A stretch of DNA of 64,000 nucleotides from NCBI RefSeq assembly GCF_002583555.1, contig NZ_BEGX01000004.1, positions 124,001 through 188,000 on the forward strand, written 5' to 3'. Within the stretch, counting starts at the first letter, position 1. Every line of letters begins with the position of its first letter. Source of the stretch: Pseudonocardia sp. N23 (GTDB taxonomy: Bacteria > Actinomycetota > Actinomycetes > Mycobacteriales > Pseudonocardiaceae). Below, piece after piece: positions 33,379 to 42,403 of this stretch. Both the position numbers and the translations under genes were made by a program. The notes beneath the pieces were generated by a model, which ran no database searches, had not been told where the DNA came from, and saw only the letters and a list, made by a program, of their open reading frames with translations.

Positions 33379-35745
33379 GTGAGCCGGCGTCAGGCGCGCG
33401 ACTACTCCGAGGCCGACCTCGAGGTCCACCCGCCGGAGGACTACGCGGCCGGGCCCCCCGCCGTCGCCGTCTCGATGAAGCGCGGGCTGGAGCGGATGGG
33501 CCCCGTCCGCACCGCTCGCACCCTGCTCGAGCTCAACCAGCCCGAGGGCTTCGACTGCATGAGCTGCGCGTGGCCCGACCCTGACCCCGGGCACCGTTCG
33601 GTGGCGGAGTTCTGCGAGAACGGCGCCAAGGCCGTCGCCGAGGAGGCCACGAAGGACCGCGCCACCCCGGCCTTCTTCGCCCGTCACAGCCTCGCCGACC
33701 TCGACGCGCACTCCGAGTACTGGCTCGGCCAGCAGGGCCGCATCACCCACCCCATGGTGCGCCGGCCCGACGCCACCCACTACGAGCCCATCGGATGGGA
33801 CGAGGCGTTCCGGCTCATCGCGGGCGAGCTCAACGGCCTGGGCTCCGCCGACGAGGCGTCCTTCTACACCTCCGGCCGGGCGTCGAACGAGGCCGCGTTC
33901 GTCTACCAGCTCTTCGCGCGTGCCTTCGGCACCAACAACCTGCCGGACTGCTCCAACATGTGCCACGAGTCGACGTCGATCGCGCTGCAGGAGTCGATCG
34001 GCATCGGCAAGGCCAGCGTCACCCTGCCCGACCTGCTCGGCGCCGAGCTCATCGTCATCGCGGGGCAGAACCCCGGTACCAACCACCCCCGCATGCTCAC
34101 CCAGCTCGAAGAGGCCAAACGCAACGGCGCCCGCATCCTGACGATCAACCCCCTGCACGAGGCCGGGCTGACCAGGTTCAAGAACCCGCAGACCCCGAAG
34201 GGCGTCGTCGGCCACGGCACCAAGGTGTCCGACCTGCACCTGCCGATCCGGATCAACGGCGACCTCGCCCTGTTCCAGGCGATCGGCTCACTGCTCGTCG
34301 AGTGGGACGCCCTCGACCATGAGTTCCTGGAGCGGCACACCACCGGGTTCGAGGAGTGGCGCACGCACGTCGAGAAGGTCGACTGGAACCTCGTCGCCGC
34401 CTCGACCGGCCTGACCCGCGAGCAGATCACCGAGGCCGCGACCCTGCTGGCCCGGTCCCGTAAGACCGTCTTCTGCTGGGCGATGGGGCTGACCCAGCAC
34501 CGCAACGGCGTCGCCACCATCAAGGAACTCGTCAACCTCGCCCTCGCCCAGGGCAACATCGGCAAGCCCGGCGCCGGACTGTTCCCCGTCCGCGGGCACT
34601 CCAACGTCCAGGGCGACCGGACCATGGGCATCTGGGAACGCGCACCGCAGAGCTTCCTCGACTCGCTGGGGAAGGAGTTCGGGTTCACGCCGCCACCCGA
34701 GCACGGGTTCGACACCGTCGACAGCATCCGTGCGATGCGCGACGGCAAGGTCAAGGTGTTCGTCGGGCTCGGCGGGAACTTCCTGCAAGCCGCGCCGGAC
34801 ACCGACGTCACCACTGCCGCGCTGCGCAACACCCTGCTCACCGTGCAGATATCCACGAAGCTCAACCGCTCGCACCTGCACGGCGGCCGGACCGCGCTGA
34901 TCCTGCCGACGCTGGGCCGCACCGAACGCGACGCCCAGCAGTCGGGCCTGCAGTTCGTCACCGTCGAGGACTCCACCTGCTCGGTGCACGCCTCCCGTGG
35001 CCCGCTCGCACCCGCGAGCGAACACCTGCGCTCCGAGGTCGCGATCCTCACCGGCATCGCCGAGGCCACCCTCGGCGGCCTGCACGGCATCGACTGGGCC
35101 GGGATGCGCGCCGACTACCGGCGCATCCGCGACCACATCTCCCGCGTCGTGCCCGGCTGTGAGAGCTACGAGGTGAACGCCCGCCGCCCCGGCGGGTTCG
35201 TCCTCCCCCACCCGCCGCGGGACTCCCGCACCTTCGACACCGAGTCCGGGCTCGCGGAGATGGTCGTGTCGCCGATCGAGGTGCTGCACGTCCCCGATGG
35301 ACACCTGCTGCTGCAGACGCTACGCAGCCACGACCAGTTCAACACCACGATCTACGGGCTGTCGGACCGCTACCGCGGGATCGAGGGCGGCCGCCGGGTG
35401 GTGTTCGCCCACCGCGAGGACATCGCCGCCCTCGGCCACGAACCCGGCGACCACATCGACCTCGTCACCCACTGGGACGGCGACGAGCACGTCCGCTGCG
35501 CCCGCGACTTCCGGCTCGTCGCCTACGACGTCCCCCGCGGGACCGTCGCCGCCTACTACCCCGAGACGAACCCGCTGGTCCCGCTCGACCACACCGCGCT
35601 GAAGAGCAACCAGCCCGCGTCGAAGTCCGTGATCGTGCGGCTCACGCACCTCGACGCGCACGCCTGCGACCACGCGGGCTCGCAGGCGTCGGTCGGCCAC
35701 GACAACGCCCACAAGTCCCACCCCAGGGTCCGGCACCTGTCGTGA
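33379..35745 (+). CDS. FdhF/YdeP-family molybdopterin oxidoreductase
   Basis: A 788-residue molybdopterin-guanine-dinucleotide enzyme of the YdeP/FdhA-like branch. The N-terminal cluster region has Cys60, Cys63 and Cys79 (CMSCAWPDP then EFCENGAK), DCSNMCHESTS near 190-200 may carry the metal-ligand cysteine, and IAGQNPGTNHPRML and the C-terminal dinucleotide-binding barrel (GLSDRYRGIEGGRRVVFAHREDI) complete the fold. It should be cytosolic; no twin-arginine signal is seen. YdeP relatives are tied to acid or formate stress, but the reaction is unproven. GTG start with only weak AAAGG upstream. No fdhD or electron-transfer subunit is adjacent. Confidence 0.88.
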   Translation: MSRRQARDYSEADLEVHPPEDYAAGPPAVAVSMKRGLERMGPVRTARTLLELNQPEGFDCMSCAWPDPDPGHRSVAEFCENGAKAVAEEATKDRATPAFFARHSLADLDAHSEYWLGQQGRITHPMVRRPDATHYEPIGWDEAFRLIAGELNGLGSADEASFYTSGRASNEAAFVYQLFARAFGTNNLPDCSNMCHESTSIALQESIGIGKASVTLPDLLGAELIVIAGQNPGTNHPRMLTQLEEAKRNGARILTINPLHEAGLTRFKNPQTPKGVVGHGTKVSDLHLPIRINGDLALFQAIGSLLVEWDALDHEFLERHTTGFEEWRTHVEKVDWNLVAASTGLTREQITEAATLLARSRKTVFCWAMGLTQHRNGVATIKELVNLALAQGNIGKPGAGLFPVRGHSNVQGDRTMGIWERAPQSFLDSLGKEFGFTPPPEHGFDTVDSIRAMRDGKVKVFVGLGGNFLQAAPDTDVTTAALRNTLLTVQISTKLNRSHLHGGRTALILPTLGRTERDAQQSGLQFVTVEDSTCSVHASRGPLAPASEHLRSEVAILTGIAEATLGGLHGIDWAGMRADYRRIRDHISRVVPGCESYEVNARRPGGFVLPHPPRDSRTFDTESGLAEMVVSPIEVLHVPDGHLLLQTLRSHDQFNTTIYGLSDRYRGIEGGRRVVFAHREDIAALGHEPGDHIDLVTHWDGDEHVRCARDFRLVAYDVPRGTVAAYYPETNPLVPLDHTALKSNQPASKSVIVRLTHLDAHACDHAGSQASVGHDNAHKSHPRVRHLS

Positions 35746-36100
35746 CCGGCACGGCCCGTGCAGTGGTCGCGACTCGTGGTCGGCCAGGCTGATCGTCGAT
35801 CGTCGATCGTCGATCGTCGACCGCCGGTCGGCGGCAAGGCCGAACCACGCTGTGTGCGATCACGCGCCATGATCCTCGGGGGACCCTCGGCGCCGCCCTC
35901 GTCCGCGGCCCGGGTCCCGACGGGGTCGTCGTGGGACACGACCCGATCTCGGTGGTGGTTCCCGCCACCCACCCCGCCGCAGCGTTGGGGTCCGTCCCCC
36001 GTCTCTCCTTGGTGCGCGCGTTCAGCTCACCGGAGCCCACGCCGGGCTGATCGATCCCGGACACCCGCCCGGCGCCACCGGCCCGGACGCTGCTCGGCAC
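35746..36100. other. 355-base gap between the molybdoenzyme and methyltransferase genes
   Basis: The gap between convergent genes contains a short tandem repeat (35791-35818) and GC-rich dyads but no frame with family resemblance. Confidence 0.5.
35791..35818. repeat. Tandem GATCGTC, four copies
   Basis: Four exact head-to-tail copies of the 7-mer GATCGTC, followed by a degenerate fifth (GACCGCC). It lies 45 bases after the molybdoenzyme stop. Such a non-coding microsatellite is likely to vary in copy number by slippage. Confidence 0.85.
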
Positions 36101-36925
36101 TCACCCCTGGCGTTCCCAGGTCATCAGGTGCACCTCATGGGCGAAGCTGTAGGTGCCGTCCGCGTCACGGCAACCACGCAGGTAGGCCGCCAGCGGTTCG
36201 ACACTCTCCATCTGCTCCAGCGAGACGCTGTCGTCGAACGCGCAGCGCTGCAGGAACCCCTGCGCGACAGCGCGGTCGGCGGTGCCGGTGCGGTAGGTCA
36301 GCACCTGTACGGCCACGTCGGCACCCGCGGCGCGCAGGGCCTCCGCGACGCCCTCGCCGTCGGTGTACGGGGTGGCGTCCGGGGCGAAGGCCGGGCGGTA
36401 GGCCTCGTAGAACTCCAGGTAGTGCGAACGGGCGCCCGCCTGCGCCACCGCGCCGAACCCTCCGGGCCGCACGGCCTCGACCATCCGCGCGACTCCGGCC
36501 GCGAGCTCGGCGGGCGGCAGCGCGTAGAGCGCGTGGGTGGCCCACGCGACGTCGTACACCGCGTGCGCGTCGAGATCCTGGAGGACGATCGCGTGTTCGG
36601 CGGCGGCGACGAACGGCGGCGCCAGGGCCGAGCGGGCCTCGGTGATGCTGAACGTCGACGGGTCGAGCAGGTCGACCTCGACGACCGGCTCGATCGGCAG
36701 CCCGCCTGCGAGCAGAGCGGTGGGGAACCGGCCGCTGCCGCAGGCGACGTCGAGCAGCCGGACGCGTCCGTCGGAGGTGTGGGTGCGCAGGTCTGCGGCC
36801 CAGTCACGGGCGGCGACGAGCCGGCGGTAGTCCTCGGTGGCGAGCGTGTAGAACGCGTACATCTCGGCGCGTCCCGCCTCGCTCCAGTGATCGAGGCTGC
36901 GTCGGGCGGTGTCGGGGCGGGTCAC
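36101..36925 (-). CDS. Class I SAM-dependent methyltransferase
   Basis: A protein of about 274 residues with a Rossmann methyltransferase core. Motif I is VRLLDVACGSGRFPTALLAGG, the acidic motif II is VVEVDLLDPS, and ATHALYALPPAELAAGVARMVEAVRPGGF covers motifs IV-VI. No N-terminal ribosome site is clear; I use the GTG at 36925, while a TTG four codons earlier (36937) is possible. Substrate is unknown. It is followed on the same strand (that is, preceded in transcription) by a DUF998 membrane protein gene 44 bases away. Confidence 0.82.
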   Translation of the reverse strand: MTRPDTARRSLDHWSEAGRAEMYAFYTLATEDYRRLVAARDWAADLRTHTSDGRVRLLDVACGSGRFPTALLAGGLPIEPVVEVDLLDPSTFSITEARSALAPPFVAAAEHAIVLQDLDAHAVYDVAWATHALYALPPAELAAGVARMVEAVRPGGFGAVAQAGARSHYLEFYEAYRPAFAPDATPYTDGEGVAEALRAAGADVAVQVLTYRTGTADRAVAQGFLQRCAFDDSVSLEQMESVEPLAAYLRGCRDADGTYSFAHEVHLMTWERQG

Positions 36926-36969
36926 GGTCCGAGCCAACCACGGTTCGGCCGCGCACGCGCCGACGCCGG

Positions 36970-37791
36970 TCAGGAGTCCGGCGCCCCCAGCTCACGCTGG
37001 ATGCCGTCGACGGTCTGCCTGCCGAGCTTCTCGAACTCCAGCTGCATCACCGGTGCGCCCAGCTCGGCGACGCCGTGCAGCTCCACAGTCGCGTCGTGGG
37101 TGACGTCCGAGCCAAGGCGCTCGGTCCAGGATCGGCCCTGGCGGTACGCCACGACGGTCGGATACGCGAGCTGAGCGAGGATGAGCAGTCGCTCCACCGC
37201 CCCGAGCAGCGCACCGTCGGTGACGAGCTCGACGAAGAACCAGCCCATCAGCACCAGCAGCACGGCCGTCGCGGCGGCACGGAACGGGGGTGCCTCGAAC
37301 CCGGCGCCGGGCCGTGGCTTCACCGTGAGCGGCCAGAGGGTCAGGGCGATCCAGGCGCAGGCCGCCGCCGACATGTGGATCGTGGAGCTGCCGTGGACCG
37401 GCTGCGGCGCAAGGCCGGCCACGGCGACGGCGAGTCCGGCGACCATCAGCAGCGCCCTGCAGGGCGCGACGAGCCCGTCGAGGCGCAGCGCGAGGACGAC
37501 ATAGACGGCGCCGGCGACGACGAGCGGCACCACCATGATCCAGCGATCCGTCGCGCCCCGGCCCGCCAGGACACTGATGGTCTGCGCGGTCCAGTCGTAG
37601 GCATCGACCTGTATCGACGCCGACACACTCCACCCCACCGCGAGCAGGACGGGCATCAGCGTCACCAGCACGACGAGCCCGACGCCCATCCTGCGGGTGA
37701 CCCGTTCGGCGTCGGTGTGCTGGGCCGCGGGAGAGCCGGTACCGCCGGTGCTCGGCTCCGGCACGTCGCGTTGCGCTGTCGACCCGGACAT
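36970..37791 (-). CDS. DUF998-like integral membrane protein
   Basis: A 273-residue membrane protein with about six hydrophobic segments, including MGVGLVVLVTLMPVLLAVGWSVSAS, IMVVPLVVAGAVYVVLALRL, LLMVAGLAVAVAGLAPQP and ATAVLLVLMGWFFVELVTDG. The WTAQTISVLAGRGATDRWIM segment after the first helix is typical of DUF998 proteins. The C-terminal 70 residues are soluble. GGGGGAGG lies six bases before the ATG at 37791. Function is unknown for the family. Confidence 0.83.
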   Translation of the reverse strand: MSGSTAQRDVPEPSTGGTGSPAAQHTDAERVTRRMGVGLVVLVTLMPVLLAVGWSVSASIQVDAYDWTAQTISVLAGRGATDRWIMVVPLVVAGAVYVVLALRLDGLVAPCRALLMVAGLAVAVAGLAPQPVHGSSTIHMSAAACAWIALTLWPLTVKPRPGAGFEAPPFRAAATAVLLVLMGWFFVELVTDGALLGAVERLLILAQLAYPTVVAYRQGRSWTERLGSDVTHDATVELHGVAELGAPVMQLEFEKLGRQTVDGIQRELGAPDS

Positions 37792-37923
37792 CGACGTCCT
37801 CCCCCCACGACCCTGGCGCCGGTCCGTGGCGCCTGCCCATCCAACTCCTACCGTCGGTCGATGTCCTGACTTTTCGCGAGGTCCCACGCCTCGCCTGCGG
37901 CCGGGTGAACCGCGGCGGCAGGG

Positions 37924-38173
37924 CTACTCGAGCCTGTCCAGCACGTCCTGCGACAGCCCGATGATCTCCTCCAACGCCCTGCGCTGCACGGCGACCGCGT
38001 CGGCCCCGTAGAGCTGCGGGGCGACCTGGAACTGCCCCACCCGCCGCAGCAGCTCGTGGAGGGCGCGGGTCCGGCGGCCTGACGAAGACGGGGCGGCCGT
38101 CGACCCACACCCAGCCCACCCCGTCCGTACTGTCGCCGGCGCGGCGGCCGAGCCGATCATCGGCTGCCGGCAT
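37924..38173 (-). pseudogene. Short frameshifted gene remnant of unknown family
   Basis: A frame from the ATG at 38173 reads PAADDRLGRRAGDSTDGVGWVWVDGRPVFVR, and after a one-base shift near 38065 a second frame continues RTRALHELLRRVGQFQVAPQL and RRALEEIIGLSQDVLDRLE to a stop at 37924. Both parts look like normal coding sequence in amphipathic helices, but neither is a whole gene. I cannot name the family. It could be one intact 80-residue gene with an assembly error. Confidence 0.4.
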
Positions 38174-38211
38174 GCGGCAGCGGTCGGTACGCGCAGCTCG
38201 GAGGAGACACC

Positions 38212-38403
38212 ATGCCCTCGTTCAACCCCGCGATGCAGAAGGCGACGCTCGCGGAGCTCCCCGACGACCCGCACGGCCTGATCTCGAAGCGGACGGCCGA
38301 GCTGGACGGCGTCGCCGTCACCCAGGTGACGTTCCACCGCGGCGCCAGGTGGTCGAACTGCACGTTCGTCGAGTTCTCGCGCGGCAACGACTACTACGCC
38401 TGA
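38212..38403 (+). CDS. 63-aa protein, apparently a cupin with its core deleted
   Basis: GGAGGAG lies five bases before the ATG, so it is expressed. The N-terminal part (PSFNPAMQKATLAELPDD, LDGVAVTQVTFHRGARWS) and the last residues (CTFVEFSRGNDYYA) look like the two ends of a cupin of about 110-120 residues, as I recall for relatives with the same termini. The His-containing beta-barrel core expected between GARWS and FVEFS is absent and the join is in frame. It is therefore either a truncated, non-functional cupin or a mini-protein. The assignment relies on memory of family ends, not an alignment. Confidence 0.55.
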   Translation: MPSFNPAMQKATLAELPDDPHGLISKRTAELDGVAVTQVTFHRGARWSNCTFVEFSRGNDYYA

Positions 38404-38617
38404 GGCCCCTCCCCGGCCGGCCGTGTGAGCCGACGGCGTCGCGGACCGCCTGCGCGAACCACCCGGACGAAGTTGACCAGCGCGAACTCCAGCGCGCGGT
38501 CGAGGTCGCCGGCGACGCTGCCGTGCGTGATCACCAGTGCGGGCCCGGCTCCCCGGCGGAGGAACCGAGCTCGGTGCCGTCGGCCGAGGTCGTCGTTCCG
38601 AGTTCGATGTCGGACAC
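38394..38617 (-). pseudogene. Alpha/beta hydrolase N-terminal remnant, frameshifted
   Basis: From a GTG at 38617 the frame reads SDIELGTTTSADGTELG; one base later a second frame continues FLRRGAGPALVITHGSVA, which together form the start of a typical alpha/beta hydrolase (strand, then oxyanion HG motif). The rest of the enzyme is missing: the frame goes on through unrelated sequence to a stop at 38394. It lies tail to tail with the shortened cupin gene. Confidence 0.6.
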
Positions 38618-38679
38618 GGGTGCACCCTTCGTCAGTGGGATCGGGGGTCTGAGCCTTCGCGCGGATGCGGGCCGGACGG

Positions 38680-40377
38680 TCAGGCGGGGGCGCCGTCGAG
38701 ACGCTCGACGATGTCGGCCCGAAGCGCCTTCTTGTCGATCTTCCCGACCTTGGTGGCGGCGAGCTCCTCGACCACGACGAGGTGTTCGGGCAGTTTGAAC
38801 CGGGCGACGCCGATCGCGTCCATGGACGCCCGGATCTCGTCGAGGGTGACGGTCGCACCGGGCCGCGGGACGACGTAGAGGCAGACCCGCTCGCCCAGCA
38901 CCACGTCCGGCATCGCCACCGCGGCGACCTGGGCGACCGACGGCAGCTGGTACACGAGGTTCTCGACCTCCTCGGCGGAGATCTTCTCCCCACCGCGGTT
39001 GATCATGTCCTTGTCGCGGCCCTCGACGACCAGGTTGCCGTCGGCGGTCCACCTGCAGATGTCACCGGAGCGGTACCAGCCGTCCTCGGTGAACGCGCGG
39101 GCGTTCTGCTCGGCGGCCCGGTAGTAGCCGCGCGGGGTGTAGGGCCCGCGGGTGAGCAGGGACCCGGGCTCGCCCGCCGGTACGTCGTGGTCGAGCTCGT
39201 CGACGAGCCGGACCTCGTCGGCCGGGCACATCGGCCGGCCCTGGGTCGTGCAGACGACGTCGTCCGGGTCGTCGAGTCGGGTGACGTTGATCAGGCCCTC
39301 GGCCATCCCGAAGACCTGCTGGAGGGTCGCACCGAGCACCGGGGTGACCTTGCGGGCCAGCTCGTCGGCCAGCCGGGCACCCCCGACCTGGAGCACCCGC
39401 AGGCTGGCGACCTGCTCCGCCCCGTGCTCGGCGGCATGGTCGAGCCAGCGAGCCGCGACCGCCGGCACCACCGCGGTGTGGGTGACGCCCTCGTCGCGGA
39501 TCGTCGCGAACGCCCGCTCCGGCTCGGGCGACGGCAGGGTGACGACGCGGCCGCCGGCCAGCAGCGCGCCGAGGACACCCGGGCAGGCGAGCGGGAAGTT
39601 GTGGCCGACGGGCAGGCTGACCAGGTAGACGACGTCCGCGCCGACCTCGGCCGCCGCCGCGCTGCACCGCGCGTTGTACAGGTAGTCGTCGTGCGTGCGG
39701 GCGATCAGCTTCGGCAGGCCCGTCGTGCCGCCGGAGAGCAGGAAGACCGCGACGGCCCGGCTGTCCGGTGCCAGCGCGTCGAGCCGGGCGCGGTCCGCCG
39801 CAGGATCGGTGCCGGGGCCGCACAGTGCCCGCAGGTCGACGCTGTCGGGATAGAGGTCGTCGCCGGCGACGAGGACGTGCCACGCGGCGTCGGTGACCTC
39901 GCTCGAGCCCGAGCGGACGTCGCCGGCGAGGTCGTGGGCGAGCTGCTGGTGGTCGAAGTCGCGCATCCGGTCGGGCACCGCGATCGCGGTGGCCTCGGCG
40001 TGCCGGGCCAGGTAGGCGAGCTCGGAACGGCGGTGCGCGGGCAGCGCCATGACGGGCACGATCCCGGCGCGCAGGCAGGCCAGGGTGAGCACGACGAACT
40101 CCCAGCAGTTGGGGAGTTGCACGACGATGCGCTCCCCCGGCCCCATGCCGAGGTCGAGCAGGCGGGCGGCCGCGGCGTCGGCGCGTTCGGCCAGCTCGCG
40201 GTGGGTCAGCCGGAGGCCCGCGGCGGCGTCGAACACGGCCGGGTCGTCCGGGGCCGCATCGGCGGCGTCCCGCAGCGCGGCGCCGAGCGGCACCCCGGCC
40301 CAGAAGCCCGCCGCGACGTACTCCGCGGCCACGTCCGCGGGCCATGCCACGGTGTGGTCACTGATCGGTGTGGGCAT
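38680..40377 (-). CDS. Aryl-acid AMP ligase (salicylate/2,3-dihydroxybenzoate type)
   Basis: A 565-residue adenylating enzyme of the DhbE/EntE/SdgA branch. The P-loop LLSGGTTGLPK is at 213-223, and the pocket sequence GHNFPLACPGVLG (258-270) matches the HNxPL aryl-acid motif of salicylate and dihydroxybenzoate activators. EDGWYRSGDI and the terminal VGKIDKKALRADI with the catalytic Lys complete it. It forms aryl-AMP and, in catabolic relatives such as SdgA of Streptomyces, feeds salicylyl-CoA formation. It is the last gene of the PaaX/gentisate operon and overlaps the ADP-forming synthetase by 20 bases. No siderophore genes are nearby, so a catabolic role is favoured. Confidence 0.93.
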   Translation of the reverse strand: MPTPISDHTVAWPADVAAEYVAAGFWAGVPLGAALRDAADAAPDDPAVFDAAAGLRLTHRELAERADAAAARLLDLGMGPGERIVVQLPNCWEFVVLTLACLRAGIVPVMALPAHRRSELAYLARHAEATAIAVPDRMRDFDHQQLAHDLAGDVRSGSSEVTDAAWHVLVAGDDLYPDSVDLRALCGPGTDPAADRARLDALAPDSRAVAVFLLSGGTTGLPKLIARTHDDYLYNARCSAAAAEVGADVVYLVSLPVGHNFPLACPGVLGALLAGGRVVTLPSPEPERAFATIRDEGVTHTAVVPAVAARWLDHAAEHGAEQVASLRVLQVGGARLADELARKVTPVLGATLQQVFGMAEGLINVTRLDDPDDVVCTTQGRPMCPADEVRLVDELDHDVPAGEPGSLLTRGPYTPRGYYRAAEQNARAFTEDGWYRSGDICRWTADGNLVVEGRDKDMINRGGEKISAEEVENLVYQLPSVAQVAAVAMPDVVLGERVCLYVVPRPGATVTLDEIRASMDAIGVARFKLPEHLVVVEELAATKVGKIDKKALRADIVERLDGAPA

Positions 40378-42403
40378 CGCTGACCTCCCGCGGGACGACG
40401 ACGGCGTCGAGGGCGACCAGACCGGAGCCGGTCAGTCGCAGAGGGTTGACCTCGATCTCGGCGAGGCCGGGATTGGCGACGAGCAGGTCGCCCAGCGCGG
40501 CGGCGATGCGGCCGAGCTCCACCGGGTCGAGCACGGGTCCGCCGCGCCACCCCGCAAGCAGCGGGTGCCCGGCCAGCTCGGTGGGCAGGTCCGCTGCCTC
40601 GGTCGTGGACACCGGGGCGAGCCGCAGCGCGACGTCGGCCAGTGCTTCCGCGGTGGTGCCGCCGAGCCCGAGGAGCAGCACCGGGCCGAACACGGGATCG
40701 CGGCGGGCCCCGAGCACCAGGTCGACACCGGCCGGCGCCATGGCCTCGACGAGGTAGCGCCCGGCACCGATCGCGTCGAGGGCGTCGAGCGCCGTGTCCA
40801 GCTCGGCCGGGTCCCGGATCCCGAGGTGGACGCCACCGATGTCGGTCTTGTGCAGGATCGCCGGGTCGAGGATTTTCGCCGCGACGGGACCGTCCAGCTC
40901 CGCCAGCGCGGCGTGGGCCTCGGCCCGGGTCGCACACACCCGGCGTGGGGTGGTCGCGACGCCGATCCTGTCGAGCAGGGACTTCGCCCGGTCCTCGTCG
41001 TGGCGACCCCGGACTCCGGTCGGCACCGGGTCGCGGTGCACGTCGTCGGGGCGGGTGGCCCTGGCCCGGGCGTCGGCGAGCAGCGCCGCCGTCGCGGCGG
41101 CCACCCCGCGCGGGTCGGTCGCCACCGCGATCCCCGCCGCCAGCAGGTCGCGGCGCTGCCGGACGACGGCGTCGCCGGTCCCGCCGACGCCGAACACGAC
41201 CGGGACGCCGTCGAGGCGGCCCTGCGCCGCCGCCGCGAGCAGGTCGACGGCGTCGGGCTCGTGCAGCGCGTAGGCGGCGACGACGTCGACCTGCGGGTCG
41301 GCGGCGACGGCGTGCAGGACGGCGCCCAGCTCCGGCCCGGGCCGCCCGGTGTCCACGGGGTTGGCCTGGAAGGTGAGCGGCGGCAGCAGTGTCGCCAGTG
41401 CGTCGCGGGTCGGCCGGGTCAGTTCCGGTACGTCCACCCCGCGCCCGCGCAGGTCGTCGAGGAGCAGCAGTCCGGGCCCGGCCTGGGCGGTGACCACGCC
41501 GACCCCGGCCGAGCGCGCCGGGCGGGCCCTGGTGACGGACAGGGCGCCGACCGCGTCGACGAGCTCGCGTTCGTCGTCGACGACGACAGCGCCGGCCTGG
41601 ACGAGAGCGGCCCGGGTGGTGCGCCACGAGGTGGCGAGTGCCCCGGTGTGCGAGGCGGCGAAGGCGCCGATGTCGTTGCGGCCCACGACGAGTGCGACGA
41701 CCGGGCGTTCGACCGACACCCTGCGGACGGCCGCGACGAGCCGGGGGCCGTCGGCGACCGACTCGATGTGCAGGGCGACGGCGGCGGTGGCCGGGTCGGC
41801 GACGAGGTGGTCGAGGACGTCGGGTGCCGAGACGTCGACGGCGTTGCCCAGGCCGACGGCGAGGCTGATGCCGTGGCCCGCCTCGGCGAGCAGGAACGCC
41901 AGCACGTGGTTGACCCCGCCGCTGGCGGCGACGACGGCGACCCGGCCCGGCCGGACCTGCGCGACACCGGGCACGAAGCTCGCGGTCACCCCGGCGTGCG
42001 GGGCGAGGAACCCGCTGGTGTTGGGGCCGAGCAGCCGGATGCCGGTCTCCGCGGCGACGGCCACGAGCGCGTCCTGGTGACCGACCCCGGCACCACCGGC
42101 CTCCGCGAACCCGCCGCCGCAGACGACCGCGGCCCCGGCCCCGGCCGCCGCGGCCTCGGCGACGGCCGCGGCGCTCGCCGCGGCCGGGACGCACACCACG
42201 GCGAGGTCGACGGGTCCGTCCGCGGTGGCGGCGGCGACGCTCGGGTGCATCGTCTCGTCGCGGGAGTTGACCAGGGCGAGGTGTCCCGCGAACCCGCGCA
42301 GCGAACGCGCCATGGTCGCACCCAGCTTGGCCGGGTTGCGGGAGGCGCCGACGACGGCGATCCCCTTGGGCACGAACAGCGCGTCGAGGTCGCCGCGGGT
42401 CAT
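40358..42403 (-). CDS. ADP-forming acyl-CoA synthetase (acetate-CoA ligase family)
   Basis: A 681-residue single-chain enzyme. Residues about 5-130 are a CoA-binding Rossmann domain (FVPKGIAVVGASRNPAKLG), about 145-450 the succinyl-CoA-synthetase-like part with the phospho-His motif SHTGALATS (His252), and about 470-675 an ATP-grasp domain (ILHKTDIGGVHLGIRDPAEL, LGLGGTTAEAL). It makes an acyl- or aryl-CoA with ATP to ADP. It is start/stop coupled to the hydroxylase gene upstream and to the ligase gene downstream. Having both an AMP ligase and an ADP-forming synthetase suggests either two activation routes or two steps in forming the aryl-CoA. Confidence 0.92.
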   Translation of the reverse strand: MTRGDLDALFVPKGIAVVGASRNPAKLGATMARSLRGFAGHLALVNSRDETMHPSVAAATADGPVDLAVVCVPAAASAAAVAEAAAAGAGAAVVCGGGFAEAGGAGVGHQDALVAVAAETGIRLLGPNTSGFLAPHAGVTASFVPGVAQVRPGRVAVVAASGGVNHVLAFLLAEAGHGISLAVGLGNAVDVSAPDVLDHLVADPATAAVALHIESVADGPRLVAAVRRVSVERPVVALVVGRNDIGAFAASHTGALATSWRTTRAALVQAGAVVVDDERELVDAVGALSVTRARPARSAGVGVVTAQAGPGLLLLDDLRGRGVDVPELTRPTRDALATLLPPLTFQANPVDTGRPGPELGAVLHAVAADPQVDVVAAYALHEPDAVDLLAAAAQGRLDGVPVVFGVGGTGDAVVRQRRDLLAAGIAVATDPRGVAAATAALLADARARATRPDDVHRDPVPTGVRGRHDEDRAKSLLDRIGVATTPRRVCATRAEAHAALAELDGPVAAKILDPAILHKTDIGGVHLGIRDPAELDTALDALDAIGAGRYLVEAMAPAGVDLVLGARRDPVFGPVLLLGLGGTTAEALADVALRLAPVSTTEAADLPTELAGHPLLAGWRGGPVLDPVELGRIAAALGDLLVANPGLAEIEVNPLRLTGSGLVALDAVVVPREVSDAHTDQ

